A stretch of 64,000 nucleotides of DNA from Cristatella mucedo (Eukaryota; Bryozoa; Phylactolaemata; Cristatellidae), in NCBI GenBank assembly GCA_009760855.2, contig WPIO01000065.1, positions 376,001 to 440,000 of the forward strand, in the 5' to 3' direction. Both the position numbers and the translations under genes were made by a program. Shown here piece by piece: positions 20,901 to 33,390 of this stretch (position 1 is its first letter; each line of letters begins with the position of its first letter). The notes under the pieces are model-generated. The model saw nothing but the letters and a program-made list of their open reading frames with translations, searched no databases and had not been told where the DNA came from.

Positions 20901-23900
20901 CGCCGCTCGAGCCCCAGATTATTCGAGCGGCGTCGCGGCGCCGCGCGACCGAGTCGCGTCCGAAGCGGCGGCCAATGCCGACCGCGGCGGCGGTCGGAAC
21001 GGCGAGGGCCAGCAGCGGCGCACCACGGCCTGTCGTCTCCCGCAACCGGGCGTCGTCGTCGTCAGTGGAGCTCATCGTCAGATCCGACGACGACGGCGAC
21101 GACGACGAGCTTCGGCGCGCCGTCCGATGGCGAGCCGCCGCACCGCGGCGGCTCTGTCCGGCTGCTCCGAGGAGCGACGGTGGCCGCAACTCGGCGTCCG
21201 CTCGTCGCGTCGAGCTCGGCTGGCGCCGCGTGAGCGACGACGCTGCTCCAGTGGTCGCTCGCGTCGTCGTCATCGCCGTCGTCGTCGAGAGAGTGAAGGG
21301 CGCCGCGCGCTCCGGCGACGGCTCCGTTGGGGCGCGGGCGGCCGGCGGAGGCGCAGCAGTGAAACGCCGCCTCACCGCTCTGCTCGCTGGATCTTTGCCG
21401 ACTTCTGCCTCGGCTTTCGGTCGCCGACGCGCTCTGCGGCTCGCACTTCGCCGCCACCGCCGCCGTCGACTGGAGTCGTCCTCGGAGCTGCCGCCGACGA
21501 TTGGCCGGCGGCGGCGAGACGCCGCCAGCGCTGCCCTGCCCGCCCCCTGCGCGTCCTCCGCTCTCCGCTCGTCGTCCGTCGGTCGGCGGCTGGCTTCTAG
21601 AGAGGCGTCTGAGAGAGGCGTCGCCGCGCCACCGCCGCCGCCGTCCTGACGGCTCGCGTGCGGTGGCAGTGGTGGCTTCGTTAGATCTCTCTTTGACGCC
21701 CGAGGCGGCGGCGACGGCGTGGGCGGCGAAGAATCGCATACGTCGACGAGCGCGAAGTCCACAGCCGCAGAGCTGGCGGCGGCGGAGGAGGCGGCGGCAA
21801 GCTCTCGGGCTCCGGACGCCGGGGTGCGGGGAGCGTCCGGGTCGCGAAACCAGCGGCTGCGCACCCTGGAGAGCAGTTGCGCGTAGTTCGACTTCCGGCG
21901 CAACGTAAAGGCCATCCACTGCCGCAGTCTTCTGCGCAAGACGAGCACGCGCTTCCAGCACGCGCAGCAGCGCCGGCGCCGGCTCCAGAACCAGTAGGCC
22001 GGTCGCCCGTAGTAGTAAGGGGCTCTGTAGATGTAGCGTCCTACAAGGATCGCTGGCTAAGGCTCCCTACGACGAGGCAAAGCGCTTCTTCACTGCGTTT
22101 CGCTTGCATGGCGACGCCGACCGTCGTTTATCGGTGCTCATGCTTTCCGAGCAGCCAAGCGAGACAAAGCAGGAAGCGGAACAAGAAAATGTGCTACGCT
22201 GTCACCAGAAATCGGTCATCCAGTCAAAGATTCTGTTAAGCTTGTGCGAGCAGTCGAGCACAGCAAAAGACGGATCAAACTGATGCCGTTTATTACGGAA
22301 CGAGGAACCGGGCCGTAGCCGGCGCGCCAGGCTGACTCGTAAGCGTCTACAAAAGTAGGTCCGCTGTTCTCCTCTCGGTGGCTTCCGCCGGAGCAGTAAA
22401 AAAATACTAGCTGATTTAACAGCCTATTTTTATACAGCGACAGAAGAGCCTTGGCGGCTCTCACCACCGCTTGCAGTGGCGATTAAGGATCGCCCACCGA
22501 AGGATTCAAACCCACGACCTCGAGGCCGAGATGGAAAGCCTTACCCAGTGAGCCATTACGGCTCTACACTGTTGCGGCACTGCAGACCCAACAAACTCAT
22601 TCAATCTCGAGCATAAGATCCTCGAACGAAAAGGATATGCTGTGCCCCTATTTACTTTACGGACATTGAACTGATCTGTAGCTAGTATCAAGCCAAGTAT
22701 GTGGAGGGCAAAGACCTTTTCGGAGGCAGCCAATCCCGTGCAAGGCGAAAGGAAGTGCGTTCAGTTTGGTCACCGGTTGAGCTCCTTCAGGTCGGTCCGA
22801 GGAGCTAGGGTCCTCATAACTCACCTCACCGAACTCTATGGCGTCCACCGTTCGCCTACGTGACAGCATTTCGGACACTCTAAAAATAGCTGTATGGTTC
22901 TAAGTGGAATGAAAGCCAGCTGTCGTAAAGTGTCGATCGACATCCACAAATCTTATCAGCAGCTCGATTTGACCCAGGGGTCGTAAGTTCCAAATTCCAC
23001 GATCTCATTCTGTTGACCGTCTCGCAGGCTCGTCCAATCATTTAAGTTTGAAAGGATCGGGCGAAAGTTGCTGCAAAGTGCTTTGTGGCACGAGAGCTTC
23101 GGTTTTACAAATAGCACAATCCAATGGGATCCTGAGAGATAGAGAGAGCAACACATTTGACGACCATCTCTCACGATCCTGCTAAGATCACGGTGCCCCG
23201 AACCGACTCTTCTGATTGAGCTAACGGGACAGTTAGCTCTGCGTGCGCACGCACGCGTGCGTGTTTCGCTCACCCATCGATCTTTAAGACAAGAGGCCAA
23301 ATTTCCTTAGATATACGAACGAATGTGAAAACGCTCTTGGGAGCTGATGCAATGTCATACAGTATCCAAGGAAACCACGAAATTTACATACTGGGCCTTG
23401 AGAAAAGTCTTGAGAATTATTAAAGAGAATAGCAGACACCGCTGACACTGTATTGAAACCTTAGTAATTTCAATAACTATTGTTTAGCTAAACTGATCCA
23501 AGGCACAGCCAATAAATTGCTCTCCATCTTCCCAATCTCTACCTCTTTCCCTATTTCACGGTTGGTAGCATTATGAACGAAACCAAGCAGATACCGTATA
23601 AAACTAAAGCGTTAGCTCTTGGATTACCTTCATAGTTCTACTCCTCATCGCAAACGTCTCCCTCAAGAATGAGGTATTTTCTATAAGCATGTGGCTTCAA
23701 TTAATGTCCCCGATTCGTACAGGTATTGGTTTTAGGCACACCGATCTCAGGACAGGTAAATATAGCCCTTGATTAATACGATGTCTTGACAAAAGCGAGT
23801 TTAGTCCTTAATATTTTATTAAAGTGAAGTGTGCGTTGATTTCTCAGTGACCATCACGGTGGACAAAATGAATCCCGGATCTTGGAGAAGGTCAATCAAT

Positions 23901-26900
23901 ATTCAGCAGCAAATGGCAATCGTACACAATAATTATGCAGCCAAATTGTCAGCCGGATTCTCAAAGAATTACCATACAAAGACACGTATATTTAGTGCTC
24001 GAAAATGCATCTTCTCTCCATTGGGAATTGAACATTGACCTCCGCAACCAAAATAGAGAGCCACGCGTAGCCCCTCCATTTCATCGTTATTTTTTATCAA
24101 CTCGGCCTATGTCTTAGTAGTAATAATAATATTATACGTTTTTTGCATGGAACCCATGGAGAGCCAAATTTTCTTCACTACGCTTCAAAATTCGCTTCTG
24201 CCAGAGGAGCCACAACCAAAGCTTCAATGACATACTGTCTGTTTACAGCATTCCAAGAGAACTGAGAACCTACGCAGGTGCTTCGCAACTCGCAGTTAGA
24301 GAAGCACCAACCGAGACTCAACGACAAGCCCTGGTATCCTGCCCAGGTACCCTTCTCAGCTATCCTGCCTGGGTATCTTGCACAGATATCCAGCCCAGGC
24401 AAGCATGCGGAGCCCACAACGTAATGTGCTTTGACAAGCCAGAAAAAGCAAACGAGGAGGCACTCAAAAGCACTGGCCAGCAGGACCACGGATCAATTAG
24501 ACCACGGGCCAGCAAACTGCACCAAATCCGACACAGGCAAGTACACACGAAGAAAAGACAACTTACTCGGGCTCTATAAAAAAGCATAGCAAGCTCGCGC
24601 CCCTAGTCATGCTTCGCACAGCTTCGCTACGTAAAATCACGTAAAGTACAGTTCACTTGTACAGAGTGAAATCTGTCCGAAGCCTATAGGGTTTTGCTTC
24701 TTTTTTAATGCCGTTAAGCTGGGAAATGACTCGAAGTCAGCCGGCAGTGAGTTTCACGCTCGGGGACCATGTTTACTGAAGGCACGATCTCTAATAGAGG
24801 AGTACAACCAAAATAGAGGGACCTAAATTCGCGTGACCGAGTCTGTAAATCGATAGCCTGTTTGATAGACAGCCAGTGAAGATTGATGAGAAGTGACGTA
24901 ACGGAACAATTTTGACGTTAATGACAGATAAGCTAGCTGTAGAGTTTTGCACTAGCTGAAAGCATCTAATTGCACGGGCAGGATGACTCAGGAGTAGCGA
25001 TTAACAAAATTATCTTCGGGATGTCAAGAACGCATGCACCTGCTTAGCTGTGGTGTCTATACTTAAGCAATCCAGAGTTTTTGAAATGTTATGTAGGCGA
25101 TATTAGGCTGACTTGAGCGTGGATCTATCGGGCGCATCTAGTAAAAAGTCATTTTAGAAGGGGACACCCAAATTCCGTTCAGAAGCTAATGACACGTTTG
25201 AGACGATTTGGAGTGTTAGAATTTTTAGTGTCTGTTTAACTCTTGGTTTTCCCGTAATTAGTAAGCTGTTTTATAGTCATTCGATCTTTGAAAGATCGCT
25301 GGCCATGCAAGTGCGCATGTCAGCAATACATTCTGTACGGAAGCTGATATTCTGGAAGGCAGGTAAGGATCAAAGCGCTAGTACAACCATGGGTCGTCTT
25401 CATAAAAATGAAGCCTAGATTGTGCTTTGCGATTACACCGGTAAGAGGAGCACATATACTATGTGAAAAGACGTGGATCTAAAATAAAACCCCAGGGCAC
25501 CCCAAATTTTAAAAGCACACCGGATGATCTTAGGCAGTTGACACCTGCTCTCTGAAATATCTTCCTGATTTTGATTTTAAACCATTGTAAATTAGTGGTC
25601 GCGATTCTTACCTGAGACAACAGGTACTCAAGAAAGATTGGTTTATCAATGGTGTCAAAAGCTGGCAAGTGATCTCGAAGAAATAGCCGAGAGACTCAAT
25701 CTAATTCATCATACCTGAGTAGGTCGTTATACATTCGCAGCAGTGATGTTTATATTGAGTTATTTGCACTGAAACCTGATGGAACTTACTTGCTCGGGTT
25801 GAAGTTTGGGTATACAAGTTAAACTGGTATAACCCCACTTGTTCTAGTGTGTATTTTATAGAAAAGCAATATGGTGACTGAGAGGAAGTTGCTGAGGTTT
25901 TTCTAGTGTAGTTTTGAGTTTGTCTATGGCTGCACCTACTCTTAGGGACCTTGCTATTGGGTACGATTATGAATGCAGTTCAGAAATCCTGGGGCAGGGG
26001 GCATTTGCCCCCCTGCTGGGTAGCAATCTGGGCTGCCCCTATTCCCTACGAACCCTCGAGACCATCACCAATGACGAAATAATGTGTTAATTAAACTCGA
26101 TGAGCAAGCAACCGAGTACGTGCTCAATAAACACCGGGATTTTGAGCTATAGTTTTTCAATAATTGCACACCCAGCCTCGCCTACATGAAAATCCTGCGG
26201 GTCTTGTCCCTGCAATTACATTTTGCAGATCTTTCCCTCTACCAAGATGAGTATCCTTGCTCAGCCTTTGCATGCACGCCTAATATCGTTCCGCTATTTT
26301 TGCTAAAATGCATTCTTGGTTGCAGCTGCTTCTGGTAGAGTTCATGAATGGGAAACCTCCCGCGGGAAGCCCATGCGTAGGCAAGCAAGGGGGTACGGTG
26401 CATGTCGGGTACTTCCCAGCATTGCTTCGAGCCATCCAGCGTGCTCTCCCCAACCACTGCTATAAATCACTTTGACTGTGTGGTCATTAAACCTTCGATA
26501 ACACCGGCAGTCCCTCTATGCCCAAGGAATTCGAGTTCAATTAGCAATCAACCCCTAATAATACGCAATATTATTTTGACGACGTCCTCGCTGTGCTTGC
26601 TTTGACTGAGACCTGAATGAAACTGACTCCCTGTCTGACCCTAGCCTACGCCAATCCCGTACAGTAATTTCTTTCATACCCCAAGATGAATCAAAACTGC
26701 CGAAGGAGCAGCCATTTTAGCTCGCTCCTCTCTCAATTTCGAACCGTTTGCAGTCCTTTGGAAGCAGTCTGTGGAATTTTTGTTTTTGAGTCTTTCCAGA
26801 AGCACCTTGCCACAGCTTGCAGTAATCTATCACCCTCAAAGTACCGAGCCTTCATATTGTTGAGATTTTTCAAATCTTAATTCGATTCCGTATTCCAGAA

Positions 26901-29900
26901 ATCTTCACTTCCTCATACGCAATTTTAGCATGAACTTCAGTGACCCAACTGATCCTTTATGCACCGATGCCGAATTCCGTATACTGAAGTGATTCATATT
27001 CTTTGTTGCATATGTGTATGTGATTGATCACAGCAAACATCACACTCGATCAAATATTCTTTCCCGATTGTAATCTGTCAAATCCACTTATTTCCATTCT
27101 TTTATTTTGTGCATCTCACCAAATTTGAACCTATCTCAGTTTGCAGTCTGCTTCTTCTTAAGAATCCGAATGCATCTGGGAACCACGAAACCCCAGGGCC
27201 CTTTATATTGAGCATTATCTATTAGGATCGTTTACACTAGCATGAAAATATCTTCATCGCTCCTGCTGCTCTATCCTCTGTTCAATCTGGCATTACTGAT
27301 GGGGTGCTGGAATGCGACACTATCCGATTTTCTCGATGAGTTCACTCTCTAACTAAGCACTCTGAATTTAGTGGTGGCTTACAATTTCCCGAAGAAATTA
27401 AACTAGGTAGGAAAACTTAGCGCAAGCTTAAAAATTCATGCACTAAGCTCAAGACTGACAGTCTATCTAATCAGATAAGTGGACTAATGCAGATGGGACA
27501 AATCAATCCTTGCTAAGGTCAACCCCGAATCCTCTGGAAATTGTGCTATGAGTACGCATGCTCCCAAAGCATGGAATTTAATCCAGGATAATAAAAAGCT
27601 ATCCCTTTATTTGATGATATTTAACACGAGGTTAAAACCCCGCCGTTCCTCAAAGTATTGGCTTCGTCCATGTGCATTATCCTGTATGTGCTTATGAATA
27701 TCGACACTGTGCATGCTATCACTAACCAGTTGAAATGCCTCCGGTCCTGCATATGTGCTTACCTTAAAAGAAATTCAATTTTCTTAGGGTGATGTGCAAG
27801 TATCTGATTAATATTGTTAAGTGGCAGGACAATAGGCTCTTCGAAAGATGCTGGGGCTCTTTACACTCTCTTGCTGCGCTTCCAGGGAGCTCAAACCAAC
27901 CTTGGCATGGACTTGTGGTTTTCTTCTAGCTACTGCTCCATAGCTAAGCTAAAGCCATCAAGCAGCTCACCGAACGACATTATAGACCTGCATTAGTAAT
28001 TTATTTTCGTGCGGTGGCATGAGGCTTTAGTGTAAAATGCACTCCGTGTATCAACTGAGCAGTTGCTCAATGAAAAATTACCGTCCTGACCCTCACACAG
28101 ATGCCGAGCGTTCAGCCAAAGGCCGAAAGAGGTAGAGCCATTGTTTCAGTCACTCACCGACTACGCAGCTATTGATGGACAGGAAAGCGCCGTTTTCTCA
28201 CTTGAAGCAGCACTGGCGATGCAGCGTCGGCATCCATCCGTGGATGCGGGAGAATGCAGCGTCGAAGCACGCACAACGATGCTCAGCCGGGGATCTAGTG
28301 GGCAATCTAGTGGGTAATCTTGAGGTTAATGAAGCTCACAACGGCTATTGATCAGATCTCGAAATTTTGCAAGCGACTCGCTGCTAATCGCCCATAGGTT
28401 AAATCTTCGACACAAGGCGCTAGATAATAGCTTTCCCACTGCTGGCATGCCATTTTTCTTCATTGTCGATCGTCTGGTGAACACGAGTTTTGACTGCGAT
28501 GGAGTCCTACTTCAATATGGGCCTAGAGAAGGGGCCAGCCGCTTCTCCGTGGACTAACCTGAGGGATAACGCCGGTCAGCCTATCCATTTAACTCGTGCC
28601 GTCAGCCTTCTCACATTGGCTGGTTCAGGAAAGGTCCAGGTGTAGAACTTTCTCGACCCAACCTTGGCCAATAATAATGATAATAAATTTACACAGCATC
28701 CTAAGAGAATTAAATCTCTTTCTAGGTACATTACTTGGGCTCTAAAGAAAAAAATGCAACGTAGTGATAACATGCACAGCATCAGCATGTGTAGGTAACA
28801 AAGGGAAATTTACAAGGACCCAGCAACTGCTGTGAGAAAAGTGTGGGCTTGTAGCTTAAGTATAAATGAGATCAAATATGGGAGTGTCGCGACGTCAGTC
28901 AGGAGTGAGTCCCAGGCATTAGGAGCTTACGAACTAAAAGTCCGGTCTCCAATAGATTTAAGGTTGGTTCGAAGCTCAGCTAACCTACTTGAGTCAGAAG
29001 AGCTGGTGGTACGCTGCCTAGTCTGTTTGGGAAGTAGTTTGGATAGGTACGGGAGCAAAAGAATGAAAGACATACATATGAGTGACCAAACCTTGAAGCC
29101 GATACGCTGCCTAAAAGGTAGCCACTACAGGTTAGTGAGAAAGAGATGTTATTTGAAAAGTGCGACGCTGCAACCAGGCTTGTCTGGCTGCCGAGTTTTC
29201 ACTAGCTGCAAACGTTATTGACTAGTCCTGACGACCTGCAATTAGTAAGTCGCAGAAATCGAGAGGGATGTCACAAATGCGTGAAGCGACTTGAATGTGG
29301 TATCTAAATGTATCGCAATAGACGTAAATGACTTGAATACATTATCGCACAACTCGAACAAAGCCCGGACAGCGACCTTACTGGCCATCGTCCCGCACAG
29401 CAATAATCCATAGCACCTTCACGTCTCCACTTTCTTAAGAGCGGCTTCCGGATCTCGCTAGCCACGGCCGTCGGATGTGACCGGTGTGGTGTGACAGTGT
29501 CTCCGGCGGCGGCTGTTCTTGTGGAGTCTCACGGAGACACGAGCGGGGCGAACGTGAGCGGTAAACGAGACTCCATCTTTATTCCCTCAGCGGGTACAAA
29601 TACGAGCTGGCTGGCTCATCACAGATAGGGGAGGCATCTGCGGTGGGCCACATGCTTACATCAAAGGCTGCAGACGCTGCACCGAGTCAATTGCCCAACC
29701 ACCTGTTGCAGATGGGGCATGCATCAGTGGCCAATGCTGCTGCACTATTCACAATAGCAGAAGCAGGAGGCGCACGCAAGACCAGCAAAGGCCATAGCTT
29801 CGCACCCGCTAAAGACAAACCACAGTATCCCTGCGCCTAAGTACCCCTGCGTATCGCAGTATCCCTGGCGCCTGGGATTTGAGCCGCCAGGGATTTGACC

Positions 29901-32716
29901 CAGTACGCTCAGAGTTTCTGTGTATGAGCATACGCATAAGTTCTTTCACACCATGAGCACTTTTTTAATTTGCCACAGATCTTTTTACTACTTTCGCTCC
30001 TAAAATACGCTTGTCATTTCTACTAAAAAGTAGCATTGAATGACAAATATTAAAGCCTTCCAAATGTAGGCACCTTGGCGTTCCACAGATAGAGACCACA
30101 AAAGCATCTGACATGAGAGCAGCTTCTTTTATCATAATCTTTATCGGACATAAATCGGAAGTTTTCAGAAGCGTATCCATTCCGCATGCTAAAAGGACCC
30201 GAGCTAACCGAGCTAATTAACCGGGCTAACGGCATATCTTTTTCAATTGTTTGACCTCCTGGAGTAAAATGTTCTGAGGAAGATATATCTAAGGCTGTGA
30301 ATGATTATACAAAGAATAGACTGGCAGCAATGATAGGAAATGACGCATCACTGAAAACCTGCGAGAGATATCCGAAAGGCACCGGAGGCAACGGAGGAGC
30401 ACAGGTGGAGAGCAGGGTCTCTAAAACGATGCTCAGAAAAAAATGCCTTGCGTCTTTACCTGACTACGCAGTGTGCGGTAGGCGCCAGAGAAAAAACTAA
30501 GGACAAAGAGTTCACTGCAAAATTACGGAAAGCAATGCAAGAATTGATAGCGCGTCATACGGCACTCGAGCCTGTCATCGGATGCATAACCGGAAGTTCC
30601 GTCACCCCAATTTCTTCCAAAGCCCAAGGTCGAGCGCTTTACCTACCTCTGACCTTTTTCGTGAGCTCGAGACGTTTCCGGTGGCTCCGGTGGATCGAGA
30701 GCCGATCGAGTTCCGAGCTCTTCGATGCTCCGACGCTCTGCATGAATGCCTGACGCTGACCGTACTTGGCGTCTGCCTTGCTGGTCGCCGGGCGTCCGCA
30801 GCTCGTCGACAGCGACGCCGCCGACGGCGACTCTTGCGACGGCGTGACGATCGTGTCGCTAAAGTCTGCATCGAAGTCGCCGCCGTGCGGCGGAGTATCC
30901 ACGTCGGTGCGGAAATTCTTCGAGTTGTTGTTGTACTGCCTGAACCGCGCCGGAGCGCTCTGCAGGCGATCCGCGCTGTCGCCCTCGTCCAAGTCGCTGC
31001 TGGTAACCGCTGGGGGCCGTCGATCGCCGACGCGCGCTCGACAATCACGGCTCCCAGCCGCGACGCAACTGTCGCGCGGCCTCCGCCGCCCGTCTGCGCC
31101 GGACTCTGCCGCCAACGACCTGCGCCTCTTGGCGCCGCGGCCCGACGGCGAGCCGCCGCCGCCGCCGTCGTCGCCTGACTCGGACTGTCGGCTTTCGAAG
31201 CGCTTCGCAACGGCGCCGCCGCGTCTCTTTGCGGGCAGCTCGACGACGGCGCGGAAGGCTACGGTCGCAGGCCGGCGAGCAGCGCACGTGTTGCGACACC
31301 CACCGCGGCAGCGAGCGCACCCGCGCCGGCGACGACTCCGAGCGATGCCCGTCGCCCGCGCTGCGACGGCGGTGACGGCGGCGGCAGGCTTCGCGCCGCG
31401 AGGAGCCGGCTGCGGCGAGAAACGCCAACAGCTGTCGGCGCCGCTAGAACGTCCCGAAAGCGAGGCGCGGCTGGCCCTAGTGGGCAGCCGCGCGTCTTTA
31501 GCCCGCTCGGTCGCTCTCGAAGACGGACGTACGCCGCCATTTAGATCGCTGGGCAGAGCCGGATCGCCGGCTCTTCGCGAGGCCGCGGCTGAGGCGGCGG
31601 CGTCGTCGTCTTCGACTGCAACGGCTCGCTTCCATTCGGCTGAGGCCGCCGCCGCTGCTGAAGCGAAAGTAGGCTGCATTTCCCAAGGGCCGGCGACGTG
31701 CTCGAACTCAGCGTCGTCGCATTCGACGCTGCGTCTGCTGCCGCGCGGTGGCGGAGGCTCGCTCCGAGGGTCCGGCTGCTGCCAGCAGCTCAGCGTGTCC
31801 ACGGCGATGTTCCTACCGATAATGGTGAATCTCTCCAGAATGTCCTCGGGCCGGGAAGCGCCGCGCGTCTCTTGCCCCAGTAGCAAGGTGCACGTGCCGC
31901 TGTTGGTCAAAGCACGGCACGGCTTCGCCGCGTTCGCATTTCGCGCTCTTTCCGACTTCCCGCGCCCGCTGGCCTCGGAGCAGCGAGGGTCTGCTCTCAT
32001 TATCGCGTCTTTCGCGCCGACTGCCAAGCTCGGCGTGGCGAGCGTGGCCGTCGGATCGCCGGAGCGAGCAACGTCCGGCAATTTCTCCGGGTCGGTCAAA
32101 AGCGACCCCGGATCGTCGGGAAAAGATGGCTCCCACGCGAGCAGGTCAGGCTTCGAGCAGCGGTCCGCTTCGTTTCCCGGGTCCGCGGAGAGGCCGCCTC
32201 TCTCTCGTCGTCCGCTGATAGGCGCTCGCCCAGCGCGCCGATTCGTCGGTGCTGCTTCCTCGCGAGTCAGATCGGCGGCGCGGCGAGCCGAGCAAGTCAG
32301 CGGCTGAGCGCCGCTAGGCGTCGCCTCGGTCGCGCCCAATCTGTCGCCAGCCGTCGCACCAGACGATACGATCGCGAGACTTTTGCTCGGCGCGACGCTC
32401 TTCGAAGTCGAGTCGTTCGCGGACAAGACGCTGAGATGCGGCCGGCTCGCAAACGCTCCGCCGCCCTCGTCGTTCTGCGGCACTTGCGAATGACGGTACG
32501 TGCTCAGCAAGAGGTCGCCGCGTGAACTCTGACAGGCAGACTGTACTCTCCGGTCGTCCGGCGGACGGTCAGGTGAAATGGTGAGTGGAAGCGGCGGCGC
32601 AGACTGGCCGTCGCCGCGAGTCGACGCGGCCCAGGCGAGGCCGCCGCCGCCGCGGCTGCTCATTTCAACCAGCTCCTCTGGCTTTGCACGCATCTCGCTG
32701 CTCAGCGGCGGCTGCG

Positions 32717-32769
<53 letters not shown>

Positions 32770-33120
32770 AGAGTGCGGCTCAGGAGCTCGCCGCTGTCCT
32801 CGAGTTTCAAGCACAGCGACTCGTCCTGCGGCGCAAGCTCTGCGGCGGACCGCTGCTGCTGCGCGGAGCTCTCTCGAAACTCAACGGCGAAGCTATTCGA
32901 CCGCGAAAAGGGTGTGCAGGCGGGCCGCGCAGCGACTCGCCGGCCGTCGACGCTCGTCTCGCGCCGCGGAGCCGGCCATGCGGCGTCGGCGCCACGAGCA
33001 CGGCTCTCGCTCGCCGCCGCCTCCACCGCGAGAGAGACGTCCTCTGAGTCGCCGAGGCGCGAGCGGCGTCTCTCAGCGAAGCCGGGCAATGCTAGCTGCG
33101 ACGGGAAGCGGTAGTCGAAT
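8909..33120 (-). CDS. Giant low-complexity protein gene, about 5,000 residues, function unknown
   Basis: Five minus-strand exons join in frame: A 33120-30647, B 22040-15954, C 15849-9732, D 9655-9517, E 9154-8909 (stop, then AATAAA). Every junction is GT..AG and the phases match. Introns are 8.6 kb, 104 bp, 76 bp and 362 bp. B and C alone stay open for 12.2 kb. The 5' exon is not found: exon A opens after a good acceptor (CTCTTTGCAG) in phase 2 with FDYRFPSQLALPGF. Exon A is Pro/Ala/Arg/Ser-rich with a poly-Pro run. Exon B starts RYIYRAPYYYGRPAYWFW then a Cys/Arg cluster, followed by Ser/Arg/Ala-rich text. Exon C holds ten CLxCL repeats and a short helical stretch FEDKVVNYLEQRVEHDREML. Exons D and E look globular (LTFDDRHSVIEVNELFLREL; NYCFEDLEKESFRINRR). 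No family recognised. The A-B link is the weakest: exon A could end at 30654 and exon B start at 22056, also in frame. If the 76-bp intron is not removed, the frame stops at 9,545. Confidence 0.7.
12785..13414 (-). repeat. Coding tandem repeat, 10 units of 63 bp (21 residues)
   Basis: Inside exon C of the giant gene. Each unit reads about EETSVATPASDNGTCLTCLQ plus one residue. Units alternate between two types (VATPASDN...QK and LGTTAPDN...PN), so there is also a 126-bp higher-order period in the middle. The first unit starts with Arg for Glu. Nine of ten units keep the two cysteines of CLxCL; one reads CLTSL. The plus-strand frame through here is a shadow. Confidence 0.97.
15850..15953 (-). 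other. 104-bp intron joining the two largest exons of the giant gene
   Basis: Minus strand: donor GCAGAAG|GTAAATTGG, acceptor CTTTATTTTTGAACAG|GCGCAC. The left exon ends with one base of a codon and the right begins with two, giving Gly and an open frame on both sides. Unspliced, the upper frame stops at 15,931. Confidence 0.85.
22395..22565 (-). mobile_element. tRNA-derived SINE, family B, minus orientation
   Basis: On the minus strand: a head with GTAATGGCTCACTGGGTAAG, B-box-like GGTCGTGGGTTTGAATCC, then GCAAGCGGTGGTGAGAGCC, GGCTCTTCTGTCGCTGTATA and a tail AATCAGCTAGTATTTTTTTA. Same family at 41.43-41.60, 60.96-61.11 and 63.85-64.00 kb. Confidence 0.85.
22566..24770. other. Intronic, no feature assigned
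   Basis: AT-rich, with short frames only. A short (TAA)n near 24,118 may be the end of an old LINE tail. Confidence 0.4.
24780..25670 (-). mobile_element. Old LINE fragment, minus orientation
   Basis: On the minus strand the upper end reads PAFDTIDKPIFLEYLL and later SGVLLKFGVPWGFILDPRLF, the RT block normally reading AFDTIDH...GVPQGSILGPLLF. Lower down it reads AIRCFQLVQNSTASL, the conserved QLVQNSAARL box found before the C-terminus. It is more diverged than the 52-kb copy and full of stops. Confidence 0.7.
26400..27770 (+). mobile_element. Degenerate LINE with endonuclease remnant
   Basis: Near 26,585 the frame reads VLALTET-like text, typical of AP-endonuclease domains of non-LTR elements, followed by FESFQKHLATACSNL-like text at about 26,790. 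At 27,545-27,765 it has GCATGCTCCCAAAGCATGGA and CGACACTGTGCATGCTATCA, matching the 3' region of the 52-kb LINE. The middle is not recognisable. Confidence 0.5.
28665..29290 (-). mobile_element. LINE 3' fragment, minus orientation
   Basis: Starts (plus reading) with AATAATGATAATAAA, AATCTCTTTCTAGGTA and GCACAGCATCAGCATGTG. It continues with reversed LINE C-terminal text (AGTCAGGAGTGAGTCCCAGG; GAGCTTACGAACTAAAAGTC), parallel to 53,690-53,060 of the best copy. Confidence 0.8.
29291..30640. other. Intronic/intergenic, no gene seen
   Basis: Mixed composition. Contains imperfect short repeats of CAGTATCCCTG type at about 29,820-29,870. A similar CCTGGTATCCTGCCC-like text occurs at about 24,330, suggesting another unnamed repeat. 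No frame with family features. Confidence 0.35.
32725..32769 (+). repeat. (GGC)15 trinucleotide run coding poly-proline on the minus strand
   Basis: 45-bp pure GGC tract within exon A of the giant gene, read as a Pro run by the gene. Confidence 0.95.
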
Positions 33121-33228
33121 CTGCAAAGAGCCGGCGCAACGAGTGCCCTCTCTGCACTGAACTCTGCTCCGCTAGCTAATTCTCAGCTCGCTTAGCGTGC
33201 AGCGCGGCCAGGCCCTGCGCAGCTGCCG

Positions 33229-33390
33229 CGCCGGTTTGGCCTAGCGGTTAAGGCGATCGCCTTTAATGACAGAGGTCAAGGTGAATGTACTTGATGACCG
33301 AGGTCGTGGGCTCGAGCCCCGTGGCATACGTGAAGTGCCCGAGTAGTGATTAAGCTCTGTTGAGCGTTATACCAATACATTTTATTTACT
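33229..33390 (+). mobile_element. tRNA-derived SINE, family A
   Basis: Head GCCGGTTTGGCCTAGCGGTT (A-box-like), B-box region GAGGTCGTGGGCTCGAGCCC, then GTGAAGTGCCCGAGTAGTGA and GAGCGTTATACCAATACA, ending in an AT tail. It sits 110 bp upstream of exon A of the giant gene. The intervening insert between A and B boxes shows this is a SINE, not a functional tRNA. Confidence 0.9.

Larger units (their letters stand above)
22041..30646 (-). other. 8.6-kb intron of the giant gene filled with repeats
   Basis: Between exons A and B. It contains a family B SINE (22.4 kb), LINE pieces at 24.8-25.7, 26.4-27.8 and 28.7-29.3 kb and otherwise unassigned AT-rich DNA. No long frame continues the protein. The intron is inferred from phase and composition, not from transcripts. 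Confidence 0.5.

Noticed and set aside
20591-21649. Plus-strand open frames of about 300-350 codons
   Set aside because: Antisense or shifted shadows of exon B. Arg/Ala/Ser composition follows from GC bias.
30766-32307. Plus-strand open frame of 513 codons
   Set aside because: Antisense shadow of exon A of the giant gene in very GC-rich DNA. The minus frame is longer and has matching splice phases.
33229-33330. Functional tRNA gene from A- and B-box-like sequence
   Set aside because: The box spacing, missing acceptor stem pairing and constant non-tRNA tail shared with other copies show a SINE.
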